A stretch of 64,000 nucleotides of DNA from Cymbidium sinense (taxonomy: Eukaryota; Streptophyta; Magnoliopsida; Asparagales; Orchidaceae): NCBI GenBank assembly GCA_021442155.1, contig CM038228.1, positions 10,457,179 to 10,521,178 of the forward strand. Direction: 5' to 3'. The stretch's first letter is position 1. The number at the start of each line of letters is the position of its first letter. Shown piece after piece: positions 1-12,100 of this stretch. A program made the translations under genes and the position numbers. The notes under the pieces were generated by a model. That model searched no databases. It saw nothing but the letters and a program-made list of their open reading frames with translations, and was not told the DNA's origin.

Positions 1-90
1 TTTAAATGTCATAAAAAAGGTCATATGCAAAATCAATGTAAAGCTCAAATCTTATTTTTAGAAGAAGTTGAAATGAAAATCTAATAGATG
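1..90 (+). pseudogene. gag C-terminal zinc knuckle remnant
   Basis: The first frame opens with FKCHKKGHMQNQC, which fits the CX4HX4C half of a retroviral CCHC zinc knuckle (Cys codon 7-9, last Cys codon 37-39). The first Cys of the motif lies beyond the left edge. An in-frame TAA follows after EVEMKI. In an intact element this nucleocapsid motif binds the element RNA; here only its end is left. Confidence 0.6.
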
Positions 91-199
91 ATAATCTAGA
101 AGAAGTTTATGATGACACCCCATTATCGATGAAGAATTAACAATCGATGACCCTCATGTTAATGTGATGAGATATCTTATTGTAATAAAAAAATGAGGC

Positions 200-560
200 G
201 TAAGATGGAGGAGAAAGAACATTTTTAGCATGTATGTTTTGTGTAATGAAAAGAGATGTAGGTTAGTTATAGATGGAGAGAGTGCTATGAATGTCATTTC
301 AACACATACCTTAACTCGAGCCAACCTAAAATCAACCTCACCGAACCATTTCATGTTAGTTGGGTAAATCATACATCTCTTCCCATCACCAATCAGTGTT
401 TAGTTCCTATTAAATAAGGAAGCTATGAGGATCAAATTTGGTGTGATGTTCTCCCTATGGACATTGCTTATATTCTCTTAGGATGACCTTGGCTATATGA
501 TATGAATGTTATTCACTATGGTAGGAAAATACTTATATTTTTAAACATAATAATAAGACT
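200..560 (+). pseudogene. Ty3 aspartic protease remnant
   Basis: The segment CRLVIDGESAMNVIS (Asp codon 272-274) corresponds to the retropepsin active-site region, normally D-S/T-G; here it reads D-G-E, so the catalytic triplet is altered. About 200 bases on, the frame reads ILLG-stop-PWLYDMNVIHYGR, matching the LGRPWLYD motif that closes Ty3 protease domains, with the Arg codon replaced by TGA at 484-486. This protease would have cut the Gag-Pol polyprotein. It is not functional as written. Confidence 0.65.
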
Positions 561-879
561 ATTAAACTCCTACCAATAAAGCCGAGAAAAATATCCTCCA
601 TAACACCACAAAAACAACTTCGACTTGCCTAAGCCTCTATTGAAGAAAAAATGCCAAACTTCAATTAATTATCATAGAAAATCCTACTATTAGGCCTAAC
701 ACTATCATTTCTGATCCTTACTTTAAAACACCTACTCTTTCTCCTTTGACCAAAGATAGAAATAATTGGTTTTGCTTTTAAAAGAATTTTGATCCATTCT
801 TCTTCACATATTACATGTAAAAGAAGTCATACAAGACTCTAATGAGACTCACATACCTGTTGTGGTCTCTTCTCCTCTT

Positions 880-1780
880 TTTGATTTTAACGATATTGCA
901 CCTAAAGAGCTTCCTGATGAGCTACCTCCTCTAAGAGACATTCAACATGCTATTGAGTTCTTATCCGATTCTCAACTTCCTAATCTTCCACATTATAGGA
1001 TGAACCCTACCGAGCATGTTGAGATTAAAAAATAAGTTGAGGAATTTTTAAGAAAGGGTTTTATTCAAGAGAGTCTTAGCCCTTGTGCATCCCCAAAGAT
1101 TATTAACTAAAGAAAGATGGAACATGGTGAATGTGTTGATAGTCGAGCAATAAATAAAATTACTATCAAATATAGGTTTCCTTATTCCCCATTAGATGAT
1201 ATGTTAGATTTAATCTGAGCAAATTTTTTCAAAGATTGATCTAAAAAGTGGATATCATCAAATTCGGATTAGATCAGGAGATGAGTGGAAGACGGCTTTT
1301 AAGACCCCTGATGGACTTTATGAATGGCTTGTCATGCCCTTTGGACTTTCAAATGCTCCTAGCACATTTATGAGATTAATGAATACTATTCTTAAACCAT
1401 ATATAGGTAAATTTTTGGTGGTGTATTTTGATGATATTCTAATTTTTAGTCCAAGTGAAAATGAACATCTACAACACCTACAAAAAGTCTTTGAACTACT
1501 TAAACAAGAGAAATTATACATTAATTTAAAAAAGTGTTTATTTTGCAAGTAGGTAATCTTTTAGGCTTTATTATATCCACTTGGACTTAAACCCGATCCT
1601 TCTAAAGTGAAAGCAATCTTAGATTGGCCACCACCTAAAAGTTTTAAGTTAGAAGCTTCCATGGTTTAGCCACTTTTATCAAGATTTATTAAGAATTTTA
1701 GTACCATTGTTGCTCCAATAATTGATATACTAAAATTAGATAAATTTGTTGGACTTCTAATAAAAGGCCTTAGAGCAAAT
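880..1780 (+). pseudogene. Ty3 reverse transcriptase
   Basis: The connector reads LKELPDELPPLRDIQHAIEF followed by LPHYRMNPTEHVEI, the usual lead into a Ty3 RT. Palm motifs follow: [16 protein letters not shown] near 1135-1180 and, in one open segment from 1334, [17 protein letters not shown] and the catalytic box VVYFDDIL (YFDD codons at 1424-1435). Stops interrupt the frame at about 1036 (in place of a conserved residue), near 1108 and after 1549. RT copies the element RNA into DNA. The active-site Asp pair survives but the polyprotein frame does not. Confidence 0.85.
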
Positions 1781-1799
1781 TAAAATTCTTATCACTTCG

Positions 1800-2090
1800 C
1801 ACCAATCCTTGGCTTCCGATTTTCTAAAGCCTTTGAAGTGACATGTGATGCTTCAAATTGGGATAGGTGAAATTTTAAGTCAAGAGAATCATCTATAGCA
1901 TTCTTTAGTGAAAAGTTAAATGAAGCTAAACAATGATATTCCACTTATGATAGAGAGTTTTATCGTAATTCAATCCTTAAGGCATTGAACACTATCTCTT
2001 ACATAGAGAATTTATACTTAATTGATCACCATGCCTTAAAATTCATTAATACTCAACAAAATTAAGTCAAGGCAAAAAATGGGTTGAATT
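1800..2090 (+). pseudogene. Ty3 RNase H remnant
   Basis: Readable blocks are FEVTCDASN (first catalytic Asp), IAFFSEKLNEAKQ, YSTYDREFY (with the conserved Glu) and LIDHHALKFINTQQ (a later Asp in the position of TDHQALKYL). These are the hallmark blocks of Ty3 RNase H, directly after RT as expected. In-frame stops occur after WDR and after AKQ. The role in an intact element is removal of RNA from the RNA/DNA hybrid. Confidence 0.75.
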
Positions 2091-2329
2091 TTACAAGACT
2101 ACTCTTTTGTTCTAAAGCATAAGCTTGAATTGAGAATGCTTTGATGCTTTATCCAGGTAAACCTAATGATTTCCTCTTTAGAATTGAGAATCCCAAGATT
2201 TGATAGAATTAAAGATGATTATATTGTGTATCGACTTTCTCCCTAATTTATCTTGAACACCTAGATATACCAATAACTTTATAAGGGACATTCTTGATAA
2301 CAAATGGATATTTATATAAAGGAAAACAA

Positions 2330-3370
2330 TTATGCATTCCTCGATCTTCTCTAGAATTCTTATCACCGAAGCTACATGTGGGGTGTATGGTCATTTTGGA
2401 AAGGATAAGATCATATGTTTATTAGAAAATAGATTTTATTGGCCTTCATTAAAATGAGATGTTCAAAAATTAGTCAATGTTTAATTTTAAACAAAGGCTA
2501 AAACTATCAAACAAAGGTGGACAATACACGCCTTACCTATTCCTTATAGCCTTGGGAAGACCAATCAATGGATTTTATTCTAGGATTACCTAGACTGAGG
2601 ACATGATAGTATTTTTGTTGTAGTGGATAGGTTCTCAAAATGGCTCATTTCTTACCTTGTTCAAAATAAATGATGCTTCTTATATAGCCAAATTATTTTA
2701 AGGAAATAGTGTGACTCCATGGTCTCCCTTTAACTATTGTTCTAGATGCTAAGTTTGTCTCATATTTTTGAAAACAATATGGAAATTATTAGGTACCAAA
2801 TTAAAATTCTCTTCTGCCTTTCACCCATAAATTGATGGACAAACTGAATTAGTTAATCGTACCTTAGGAAATTTGCTTAGATGTTTGGTAGGTAAAATTT
2901 TAGGAAATTGGGATTTACATTTACCAACCTCCGAATTTGCCTATAATAGTATATCTAGAACTACAAAAAAATCACCATTTGAGATAGTCTATGGTCAAAA
3001 CCCACTGACAATAGATGTAGCAACCTACCATCTCATGTATTTTCTCGATGCAAGATTCTCATTTTCTAAAGATTTTCAAAGCCTCCATGAAGATATAAGA
3101 AAGCAAATTACTATAAGTAATGATAATTATGCTTTTAAGACAAATCATAGCTCAATGAAAGAATATAAAGAAGGTGATTATGTATTGATTCTGCATTCAC
3201 GTTATCAAACTACTAAATATAAAAAAATTACATGCACGTGGTCCATTTAAAATTCTCAAGAAAATTAAAACTAATGCTTATCACCTTGATTTGCCTACTG
3301 ATATGTTCATTCATCCAGTTATTAATATTGAAGATATTCTATCATATGAAAAAATTAGAAAACCTCCACT
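2330..3370 (+). pseudogene. Ty3 integrase
   Basis: The N-terminal zinc-binding region starts ATCGVYGHFGKDKI and continues LLENRFYWPSLK near 2370-2455. The catalytic core is damaged by several frameshifts between 2460 and 2870, although VVVDRFSKW is readable near 2617. From 2873 the frame is open for 125 codons with AYNSISRTTKKSPFEIVYG, the typical end of the Ty3 core, followed by a C-terminal segment (YKEGDYVLILHS, then YHLDLPTDMFIHPVIN, then IEDILSYE). Integrase inserts the DNA copy into the host genome. The breaks make this copy inactive. Confidence 0.85.
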
Positions 3371-3410
3371 TGTTTAGTCTAACTCTTTAGCAGGAGATAT
3401 AACACCATAC

Positions 3411-3713
3411 TTGCAGAAGCCCTCTTCCTTTGAAGTTGACTATATTATCACCGAGGAATCACCCATTAATCCAGCTTCTGAATATCATTTTCTAGTTCGT
3501 TGGAAGAATAAGCCACCAACTGAAGACACATGGTTGACCTGTAGTGATTTGGAGACTTTAGCCCCACAATTAGTAGAAGACTTCTTAGATTTCAACTCTA
3601 CGAAGCAGAGTTCAATTGAGCCCAGAGGAGTTGATGTAGAACATCATGAGGATCAACAAATTAGAGCTCAAGGCCCATTTACAAGATCTCAAGCTAAAGC
3701 CAAAGAAAATTAG
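3411..3713 (+). pseudogene. Chromodomain at integrase C-terminus
   Basis: This open segment contains FEVDYIITEESPIN, EYHFLVRWKNKPPTEDTWL and LETLAPQLVEDF. It follows the chromodomain layout: an E-V-D-I-like strand, L-V-R-W-K-N with the aromatic cage Trp, E-D-T-W, then a C-terminal helix ending L-V-E-D-F. Chromodomains of plant chromoviruses are thought to guide integration to particular chromatin. A basic and polar tail, GPFTRSQAKAKEN, ends at a TAG at 3711-3713. This is one of the best-preserved parts of the element. Confidence 0.85.
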
Positions 3714-3741
3714 AGAAAGAAGAAGACTTAGCCCATTAGCC

Positions 3742-4345
3742 TGATAAGGCCCATTTTATGATTTCATCCTTTTTATTTATGTAATTTTAATTTTCTTCTA
3801 GAAACTCCATGTTTGAAATTTTGCATTTAAAAATTCATGACATGTGAGTGGTTGAATCCACATAAAATAATAGCATGAAATAGGTGGATGGCATAAAATA
3901 ATGAGGCAATTTAATGCTTCACATTAATGTACACCCACCTTTCCCTCTATATTTTGAATTCTTTTCTTTTGAAAGATGCTTGTAATGGCTATAAATAGCC
4001 CCTCTTATTAGAATGAAGGAGATCTTTGGCAATCATAAGTTATTCTTGTGGTTTGAGAGCTTGGTGGCCAAATCTTGGCAATCCTTGGTGGGAGCGCTAG
4101 TTATCCAACATATCTTCTTCCTTCACATCCAATACTCATGTTCTCTCAATCTCATCAAAAGAAAGAACGCCCACCTCCATCACCCCCACTCCTTTTTCTA
4201 CATAATAAAGACATGCATTAATAGGATATCCAAATTTTCAAACCATATCTCTTTGCATTCATCATCAAGGTGTGCTAAGATTTGCATTGTATGTATAGCT
4301 ATGCTTAGGATTATTCATATGTATGGTATACATGGTGAAAAATAA
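3742..4345 (+). repeat. Candidate 3' LTR of the chromovirus
   Basis: A purine-rich stretch (about 3709-3727, polypurine-tract-like) ends the coding part. A candidate LTR start TGATAAGGCCC lies at 3742. The segment contains a TATA box at 3989-3998 and no coding capacity beyond a spurious 110-codon frame. Neither boundary is proved, because the partner LTR is outside the window; the end is placed where copy A of the next repeat is about to begin. Confidence 0.5.
3989..3998 (+). promoter_or_regulatory. TATA box of the candidate LTR
   Basis: The sequence CTATAAATAG matches the plant TATA consensus. It sits about 250 bases into the candidate LTR and would start the element transcript roughly 30 bases downstream, near 4025. 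Confidence 0.5.
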
Positions 4346-4419
4346 TAAATGAGTGTGTGTTATGTGATATTAATCCACCCTAACTAATCCTAAGAGGCCT
4401 TTCTGTTGAGGGCTATTTG

Positions 4420-6690
4420 GAGTAAATCTAAACTTAGGATTAATTAAAATACATAATAAAATATCACTATAGAAAATTCATTAATCAATCTATCTTAGAA
4501 ATGTTAAGGTAGAAGGACAAGTTTTCTCTTTTTCTTTTCCTCGTAACATTTAGTAACTTGTAGCTCATTTAAACCAAATCAACTCACCAACTAAAATTGA
4601 CAAAATCAACTAAATCACTTAAACTAAAATCATCTAAATTAAATCTTTCACACTTACAAAATTCTAACCTTAAAGCCTAGCTAAGATATGTCACACAAGC
4701 CTTAAATGGAACACATATTAGGCTAAGTCACTACTTCTAACTTTATGTTAATGTGGTGCATGGTTTGATGTATGATTTCATTTTGTGATGTATTATTTTA
4801 TACCGATGTTAGTACATGTGTAGTTTGGATGTTAGCGATATTAGCCTAATCCTATTTTATGCTGAGGATTGTGCTTAAGTGGTGATGTAATAAAAATATA
4901 AATATTTTTTGTTGTGCAAGTTGCTTATACCCCTAAGCATAACCCAAAATAGGACAGGTGGACTTGGTTACCCATATGTGGGATTCTAAGTCCAATTTAT
5001 TCATATAATTGCTTGGGTTGTGTGAAATGTTTAAGTAATCTTTATTTAGTAGATCTAGTTAGATTTACCTTTCCCCATTTTGATTTAATTTTTACAATTA
5101 AGATTTGGAATGAATGTTATGGGGGATTAGGATGAACATTGGTCATAAGATCAAATCTTATGTACCAAGTGATGCCTTTGGAGCAATCATATCCCAATCA
5201 AGCCAAAAAAGAAGAAAGAAAAGAAGCTAATCAAAATGAAGAAATGAAGAATAAAGAATGAAAATGAAGACCCCCATAACATGAATTCTTTCTAATTTTA
5301 ATTATTCTTTTGTAATGTGGAATGTATATGGGTAAAGCTCGGCTACCCACATTTCTTTCTAAGTCTTCTGTGGTACCCGATCACATCGCCTCTTATTATT
5401 TTGTTATAGCTTTATAAAATTATTTGATATTTGTTTAGCGTGCATTAAAATAACATGCATTTTCATATTTTCTTATTGGTGATTATTGTATGGCTGCATA
5501 CTCTAGGAAAAAATAAATTTTCTATCCAATTAATCAATTCAAAATTAAATTAAATAATTCATAACCTCACTTAAAGCCTAGGACATAAAATCAAGATAAT
5601 AAAGGTTTAGCAACCCCTTAGCTAGATGTTGTATGTATCATATCATCATGCATAAATTATATTTCACTCTGCCAATGGAGGGCTTCCACCTTTGTTAGAA
5701 AATGGCTTAACCTTTGAGAGCCATGGTGGAAACACACCTCCATCTTTCTGATTTTGGCCCATAACCAATTTCTCATACATTAGGCATATAAAATCCTATA
5801 GCCCGTGTCAAATGAAAATGTCCAAAAATCAAAATAAAACTTGACAAAATTTGCATTAGATTAAGTCATGAGTTCATGCCCTTCATGATCCAGTCTCTTA
5901 GGGAGTGAGTTTAAGGAATTAGTTTCCTTCCTAAATAAATAACAACCTAACCATCTTATAAAGCCTAAACCTTGCTTACATATATTTAAAATTGTAGGAG
6001 GAGTTAGTTGCCAACCACTCCCAGGAGATTGTAAGTCGAATAGTCGGGTCATTTATTCTCTCTTGTGGAGATAAACCATATACCCATTTTGCCTTAGATT
6101 TAGGTCATGCTGGCCCTCGCTAAAGCTCCTAGATTTAGGATCCAAGATCAATGTTTCCTTTATGGTTACAAGCATAAATCCTCACCTCTTAGGCATTTCT
6201 ATAATCTGGAATTGTAAGCCCTATATTTCTAAAAAATTCAACTCAAACATATAATCCTCTTCAACTTCAAAAAAATATAAACCCAACCATAGGATAGTTT
6301 GAGATGCTTATTATGTTTCCTAGTATCATAAGCATCCCCTACTCATCTCTCATTGGTTTCAATAATAACTCTCATTTTGAGTAATCCCACTTGATGTTTT
6401 AAAATAACTAATTTATTGATATCCTATCTTTGAAATCTTTGGAGACAATGATCATTTACCTTAATTGAGAGTATTTATAAGAATCTCATTCCTTAGGATG
6501 TAATTAACTATGGGAGTTTGCCTTAGGAACTTAACTAACGACTTAAAATAAATTACTTTTTCATGCAAAGTAGGGGAAAGATCTATGGTACATTCAAAGG
6601 CCCATTGTCCTTAGGAGCCCTTATTAGGTGATCACCCTAATGAGTACATTTGTGGATCTACATGGTGTCCCAACAACATTCAATCAATGA
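4420..6690 (+). repeat. Dispersed LTR-like repeat, copy A
   Basis: A non-coding segment of about 2.3 kb reappears, reverse-complemented and diverged, at about 18280-20690 (copy B). Anchors seen in both: CTAAACTTAGGATTAATTAA (4427 on), GGCTTCCACCTTTG (5681 on), GAGACAATGATCATTTACC (6441 on) and the block ending GATCACCCTAAT. It has no protein motifs. Length, polypurine tracts and non-coding character suggest a long LTR or a non-autonomous element. Confidence 0.7.
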
Positions 6691-6699
6691 ATAATAAAC

Positions 6700-9073
6700 A
6701 CCATAATGGGTGAACCTCAAGGTGGTTACATTTATTCATTATCTTCTAAAAATGAGGGATATATAACTATACCTAGTGCAACAATCAGTGATATTAATGA
6801 CGATGATGATATTAATGTTGATAAACCTACTTTATGAACCACAAAGCTATATTTTAGAGTCAAAGATGATTAGACTACTACTCAATCGTAATAAGTCATT
6901 TTAGTACTTATCTAAATGAGTACACGCTAGTCAAACAAATGGAATGGAATGAGGAGCTCACATTTGATGGGTCGTTAGATGAATCAAGTTTTGAACATGA
7001 AAACTACATTTTATGTGAGCTTTTAGAAGATATGTGCTTTCATGATAAGAAGCACCTTCAATTCACTCTTCAAGGATGGTCTATTCTAAATAATGTCGAT
7101 TTTGTGATACATGCTTCAAATAAGACAAAGTTCACTATACTGTGCATGTATCATGCTCACCCAATTACACCATCTATGTGGTGAGTGCATGCAAGCTCAA
7201 GTAAAAGATTAGGTGGTGCATGAAGGATTGGCAATATTGGTTTATCTCATACATGTAGCCATTCATTGAATGGCATAGCAATGTATACCATAGTTTACGC
7301 TTATTTTATTCAACCTGTAATTAGTTAATTAAATTTAAAATCAAGAGAAATTATAAGCCGTATGGAGTCCAAATTTATATAAGAGTGTCTTATATAATGG
7401 CTTGGGATGCGCATCGTAAGATAGTCAAGATTATTTTGGTAGTAGGAAGGAATCATATCGATCGTTAGAGAAATTAATGGACATTGTATGTTAGTATGCT
7501 AAGATATGTGTTGAGTTTATATACATACCTCAAATAAGACAAAATTTATTATACTGTGCATGTATCATGCTCACCCAACTAACCTTCTATGTGGTGATTA
7601 CATGCAAGCTTAAGTAAGAGATTGGGTGGTGCATGAAAGATTGATAATATTGGTTCATCTCATACTTGTATCCATTCTGTGTTGAATGCCCGACATAGAC
7701 AATGTACGCCATAGTTTATCAATTATATTATGTCAACCTGCAATTAGACGTCAATTAAATTTAAAACCAAGAGAGATTGTAGGCTGTTTGGAGTCCAAAT
7801 TTAATATAAGAGTGTCTTATATGATGGTTTGGGATGGGCATCATAAGACAAACAAGATTATTTTTTGGCAGTTGGGAGGAATCATATTGATCGTTAGAGA
7901 AGTTTATGGGCACTGTATGTTTAGTTATGCTAGGATCAGTATACCGAGTACACTTGATAGAATCAAATCGATTCCAATGATTTTTCTAATCATTTGAGCC
8001 TTCAATTATAGGTTGTCAATATTATCATCAAATTTTATTTCTTGATGGGACATTTCTCCTAAGTATAGGGGGACTCTTCTTAACGTAGTTGGGATTGATG
8101 TTAATAATGATTTATTTCCATTGTCCTTTGTAGTAGTTGAATCAAATGTATTGAGTCATGGGTTTGTTTCTGACACTCCGGACTTAATCCCATTGGTCTC
8201 TATAAGAGGTGATCTATGCATTATATCCATAGGCATGCATGTCTCATTCATGTAGAGAAATATTTTCATGGCAAGTGCATCGCTTTTGTCTCAACATTTG
8301 AGGGAGACTTTCAAAAAATCTATTTGATAACTAGTATAGAGATGTTGAGTTCATATGCTTAAAATGTATGTTATATATAATACTAATGATATCCGATTTT
8401 CAAAAGGTATATGACTAATATTAAGTACATAAACAAGCACGAACTAGTTTTAAGGGATGTAATAGTGATCTTTAACTCATGATGGTGGTTATAGATATAG
8501 CACGATCACCATAAATGCATCTGAATGCTTTACCAGTGTCCTAAAGTAGCCACGTGGCTTGCCTATTAATGCACTAATTATTGTAATATATTATAATATT
8601 GTCTCCCTTTTTCATGAAATGACTTGAGACAGCAACAAATATAGCCAACCAACATTACTCCATATTTTCTCCACATGTCAAGAGTACCTATAGAGTAATG
8701 AACACAAGGCAATGAGATTCCGGTGCCAATAAGGATAAACAGTAATAAGTATCAAGTTTTTGATATGTCCACCAGAACATTCAAGATTGAGCTGTTACAA
8801 AATCATGACTGCAAGTGTACATGTAGACAGCCCCAAGCCTATCACATTCCCTACCCTCATGTAATTTTTATGTTGGGACAAAGACATCTGAGTCACGTTC
8901 AATATGTCTCTACCTACTATACCTTAAACTTTTACCGCAACACCTATCAAAGAAAATTCTATGTCATCCCTGATCAGAATGAGTGGTCTGAACACATAAT
9001 CAATAGTATTGTGTCGGAGTATCTTCCACTAAATGTTAAAGAAAGGTTGATTGACCAAGAACAAGGAGAATAA
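6700..9073 (+). pseudogene. MuDR-type MULE transposase
   Basis: The N-terminal part reads GEPQGGYIYSLSS and then an acidic stretch ending DINDDDDINVDKP. A MuDR DNA-binding region follows (MCFHDKKHLQFTLQGWSI, then VDFVIHASNKTKFTILC, 7030-7150). Near 8044 the frame reads FLDGTFLLS, which carries the first catalytic Asp of the MULE DDE domain. The C-terminal SWIM zinc finger lies in an open segment at 8723-9073 (CKCTCRQPQAYHIPYPHVI), with the third Cys replaced by Tyr. That segment continues as a tail typical of MuDR proteins (FYVIPDQNEWSE). Many stops and frameshifts, plus an internal 414-bp duplication, make it inactive. Confidence 0.8.
7116..7943 (+). repeat. Tandem 414-bp duplication inside the MULE transposase
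   Basis: The block starting TCAAATAAGACAAA at 7116 starts again at 7530 and runs to about 7943, with substitutions and small indels. Both copies encode the same end of the MuDR DNA-binding region and the start of the transposase domain (for example YMMVWDGHHKTNKIIF in copy 2 and a stop-broken equivalent in copy 1). The divergence shows the duplication is not recent. Confidence 0.8.
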
Positions 9074-9390
9074 ATAATACAATGGATGAGACTAATACAA
9101 TGAGTAATAGGATTTGTGGTATATGGAAAATGTATAATAGAGCAACATGTCCTCATAATCGACATCACAAAATTTAACCTAGAGAGTCTTCTTTAGAGAA
9201 CTTGTATTGTCTATCCTAATGTATTGTAGGTTATTATTAGTTGTGTGTAATCTATTGCCCTATTGCCAGTTATACTTATATGAGTTGTTATGGGTCTATG
9301 ATGTACTACTTGTTGTTGTCGATCTATCCTTTATTTTTTTATGTAAACTACTTCGCTATTATATGTTAAAAAATTATTGTTAGATAATAT

Positions 9391-9770
9391 TTTGTGAGGG
9401 CTCATGTACCACTATTGTGATCGTTCTATATTTTTGATACTTATCTACTGAGATTGTTATATATTGTACCACATTATTATACACATGTACTACCGATGTT
9501 AGAAAATGTTATAACCACGCTATTATGCTAAAAAATTTAGATAATGTTTTGTGATGGCTCATGTACTACTATTGTGATCGTTCTATACTATTCCATACTT
9601 GTCTATTGTGAGATTATTATATATTATACCACACTATTATACATTTGTATTATTGCTGTTAGAAAATGTTGTAGCCACTTATGCTATTATATGTTGAAAA
9701 CTATTGTTAGACAATATTTTGTGATGAATCATGTACTACTCCTATGATCATTCTATACTATTCCATACTT
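9391..9770 (+). repeat. Three imperfect 157-170 bp direct repeats
   Basis: The motif TTTGTGA(G/T)GGCTCATGTAC recurs at 9391 and 9548 and in altered form at 9718, each time followed by related sequence (GATCGTTCTATA, then ATTATACA). The array sits between the transposase and the PMD gene. No coding signal is seen in it. Confidence 0.7.
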
Positions 9771-9864
9771 GGTTTTTGTTAGATTATGTGATTATATTTG
9801 TATTGTTTTTGTGATTATGTGGCCTGTTATTAAATGTTTAAATCATAACTTGTTTCTAAGGGTA

Positions 9865-11990
9865 ATGTCTCGAAGAACCAATTTGACCCACGATAGGAGG
9901 TGAAGGGAGACTGTTGTGGACTACGACCTCCACCGGTAGAAGTTCACCCTAGTATCCTCTTATGTGGTAGACATAGAACATCGCATCTTGATTTGGCAAG
10001 AAGTTTTTCCACATGCTCCACATATAAATTACCACATAATATTGCATATTGATCAAATTTTATGTGTAGGTCATAGTGGTTGAGGTAGCCTCACATTTAT
10101 TGATGTTCAGAGAATGACTAGTTAATTGTCCTAGATTTATGAGTGTTCTACAAGTTTGACAAGGTCAGATGTAGTACATCATTTAGATCACCACATGCTC
10201 ATAATATTTGTTGAATGTTGGTCATTGTAGACAAATACATTTCACTTTCAGTTGGAGAGATAATGATTATGCAGGATGTTATAGATTTGGGTGTTCACAG
10301 ATGACTCACCTATAGTTGGTCAATTGTAGTTGGGGAAGGTAAGAGGTGGACTTCATGGCCGTTATTATGATGAGTTGATAGGAGCACATTTGAGCCACAT
10401 GTCGTATCTTGATCCGATCCAGCCACATGTCACATCAAAATTCTATATGGAATAGGCTCATGTACAAATTTATTTGCCTCTATGATGGCTATGTTAGACG
10501 GCATATTATAGGGATTCATATTTAGATTTCACCTAGCTTTAGTTTTCTATGCATGTCAAAGCATACATACTTATTGTGATTGGTTGTTTTTTTTATGCCA
10601 GACGCATCTGGCTCTAAGATTCACTTGTAGTATCTATTATTACTAGAGGATATTCTTACATTTAGGGAGTTCTCATTGGGATTTGTTGTGCTTGCTTATT
10701 TATGTGATACATGAGGTGATAAGTGCATGAATATGACTGGATGCTTACACTTACTCTAGCTATGGGCATGAGAGCACATTCATGTGGGTAGACCTATATT
10801 ACATATACCATACCCTACGGATATTGATGGTCCGGCTGAGTGGGAATGAAAAATTTGTACAAGAGATGACATCGTCCCACATCAGAATTTACAAAGATGA
10901 ACTAAATGGGCTATTGCAGAGTTAGGTACGTTGCATTATAAATTTATTTATTGAATTAATTATTAGATGTCCACAGTATACCTAATATTTCTTTCAAATT
11001 GTATAGATGATCTTAGAGCCATATGAACATCAAATTTGTATGTGTCGTAGATATATGCTTACAGGGTGATAAGATATGGCTAGTTAGAGTACAAATAATT
11101 AGTTGAGAATGAATTGAGTGGTACATTCTTGATCATGTTCTTAGACAGTTCAGCCTTTCACCTATGATTAATGTAACATCAGTAGATTCCTCTTTCAAGC
11201 AAGTGGATAGTCGAGGAAAAGAAAATTTTGATTGGATCGATTACCACCATATGTACATTGCATAGTGGGAAAGCATATGTGAATCTATTGTGGTGGTAGA
11301 TTCATCCCAACAAGATGTTGAGCCAACGATCAACCAATACATGAGATGGTATCGGTCTTGGGCTTAACTTTATATGTTGAAAGCACCAACAATTCTCCCA
11401 AGTACTTATTACCATCGAGCGCCTAGAGAGCGATTAATGGTAAACCTGTTTTGATTTAAAAATTATTATTTTGTATAATAAAACTGTACTAACTAGCTTT
11501 ATTTCAATGCAACATGAGCATATACTGAATACCAAGGATATATTCCAGTATTATTTTGAGAAAGACAAGGATACAAAATTTCAATAATCTATCAACAAGT
11601 ACAAGGAGTTGTGTAGGGAGCTATGACACAATATGCATATATCTCGAGTAGTAGTGCAATATTCCAAGAACTTCATATCGGAGAGCGATGGGTCAAGGGA
11701 TGGATGTCGGTCCATCTTCTACACCAGTGTTTGGGCCATCTGCATATACATTCAAAGAGCCTCCACAATATTCATGTCAGGAAGCCATGTGGACCAATTC
11801 CAACCATGGCATGCAGCCCTCATAGATATGGTCTTCCGTCATTTCATATGACACCCTTGTATGGAGTGTACCATAGTTTCTCTCTTCTTACATAAGCTTC
11901 AATTGATGTACCCGACGTTACGCATCTGGGTTATTCGCAACAACCTGTTGAGCAGGTTGAAGAGATGGAGCAATGTCAAGAACATTATCT
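9865..11990 (+). pseudogene. Plant mobile domain (PMD, MAIN-like) protein gene
   Basis: From an ATG at 9865 (MSRRTNLTHDRR) broken frames carry the landmarks of the PMD family, also called aminotransferase-like. They are a GEIMIMQDVIDLGV block (near 10256) matching the GE-x-T-x-TLQDV motif, SGSKIHL near 10605, LLEDILTFREFSLGFVVLAY near 10645, LWAWEHIHVGRPI near 10760, VLRQFSLSPM near 11140 and INQYMRWYRSWA near 11330. Host MAIN/MAIL proteins act in genome stability and silencing; versions inside transposons are widespread and of unknown role. Stops and shifts interrupt it throughout. Its position right after a MULE transposase supports it being cargo of that element. Confidence 0.75.
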
Positions 11991-12100
11991 AGACTAATGC
12001 GGATGACCACATTACACTCCCGATAATGATGCGATTGCCACGTGCCTTGATGCTATTCATCTGTATTATTATGCTTCGTAGACAAATGACACCATTTAAT

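Larger units (their letters stand above)
1..4345 (+). mobile_element. Ty3 chromovirus LTR retrotransposon, 5' truncated by window edge
   Basis: A decayed Ty3-type element reads on the + strand in the order gag zinc knuckle, aspartic protease, reverse transcriptase, RNase H, integrase, chromodomain, then an LTR-like tail. The order and the C-terminal chromodomain place it among chromoviruses; I cannot assign the clade with confidence. Stops and frameshifts occur in every domain, so it is non-autonomous. The 5' LTR and most of gag lie left of the window. The right end near 4345 is an estimate, because the paired LTR is not visible. Confidence 0.85.
6690..12100 (+). mobile_element. MuDR-type MULE carrying a plant mobile domain gene
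   Basis: Two decayed + strand genes follow one another: a Mutator-like transposase (about 6700-9073) and a plant mobile domain gene (about 9865-11990). Both are characteristic passengers of plant MULEs. I could not identify terminal inverted repeats or the 9-bp target duplication, so the ends are approximate and it remains possible that the two genes were brought together by separate events. Confidence 0.6.

Noticed and set aside
4013..4345. 110-codon open frame after the chromovirus
   Set aside because: No family motif, and it lies in LTR-like sequence just downstream of the LTR TATA box.
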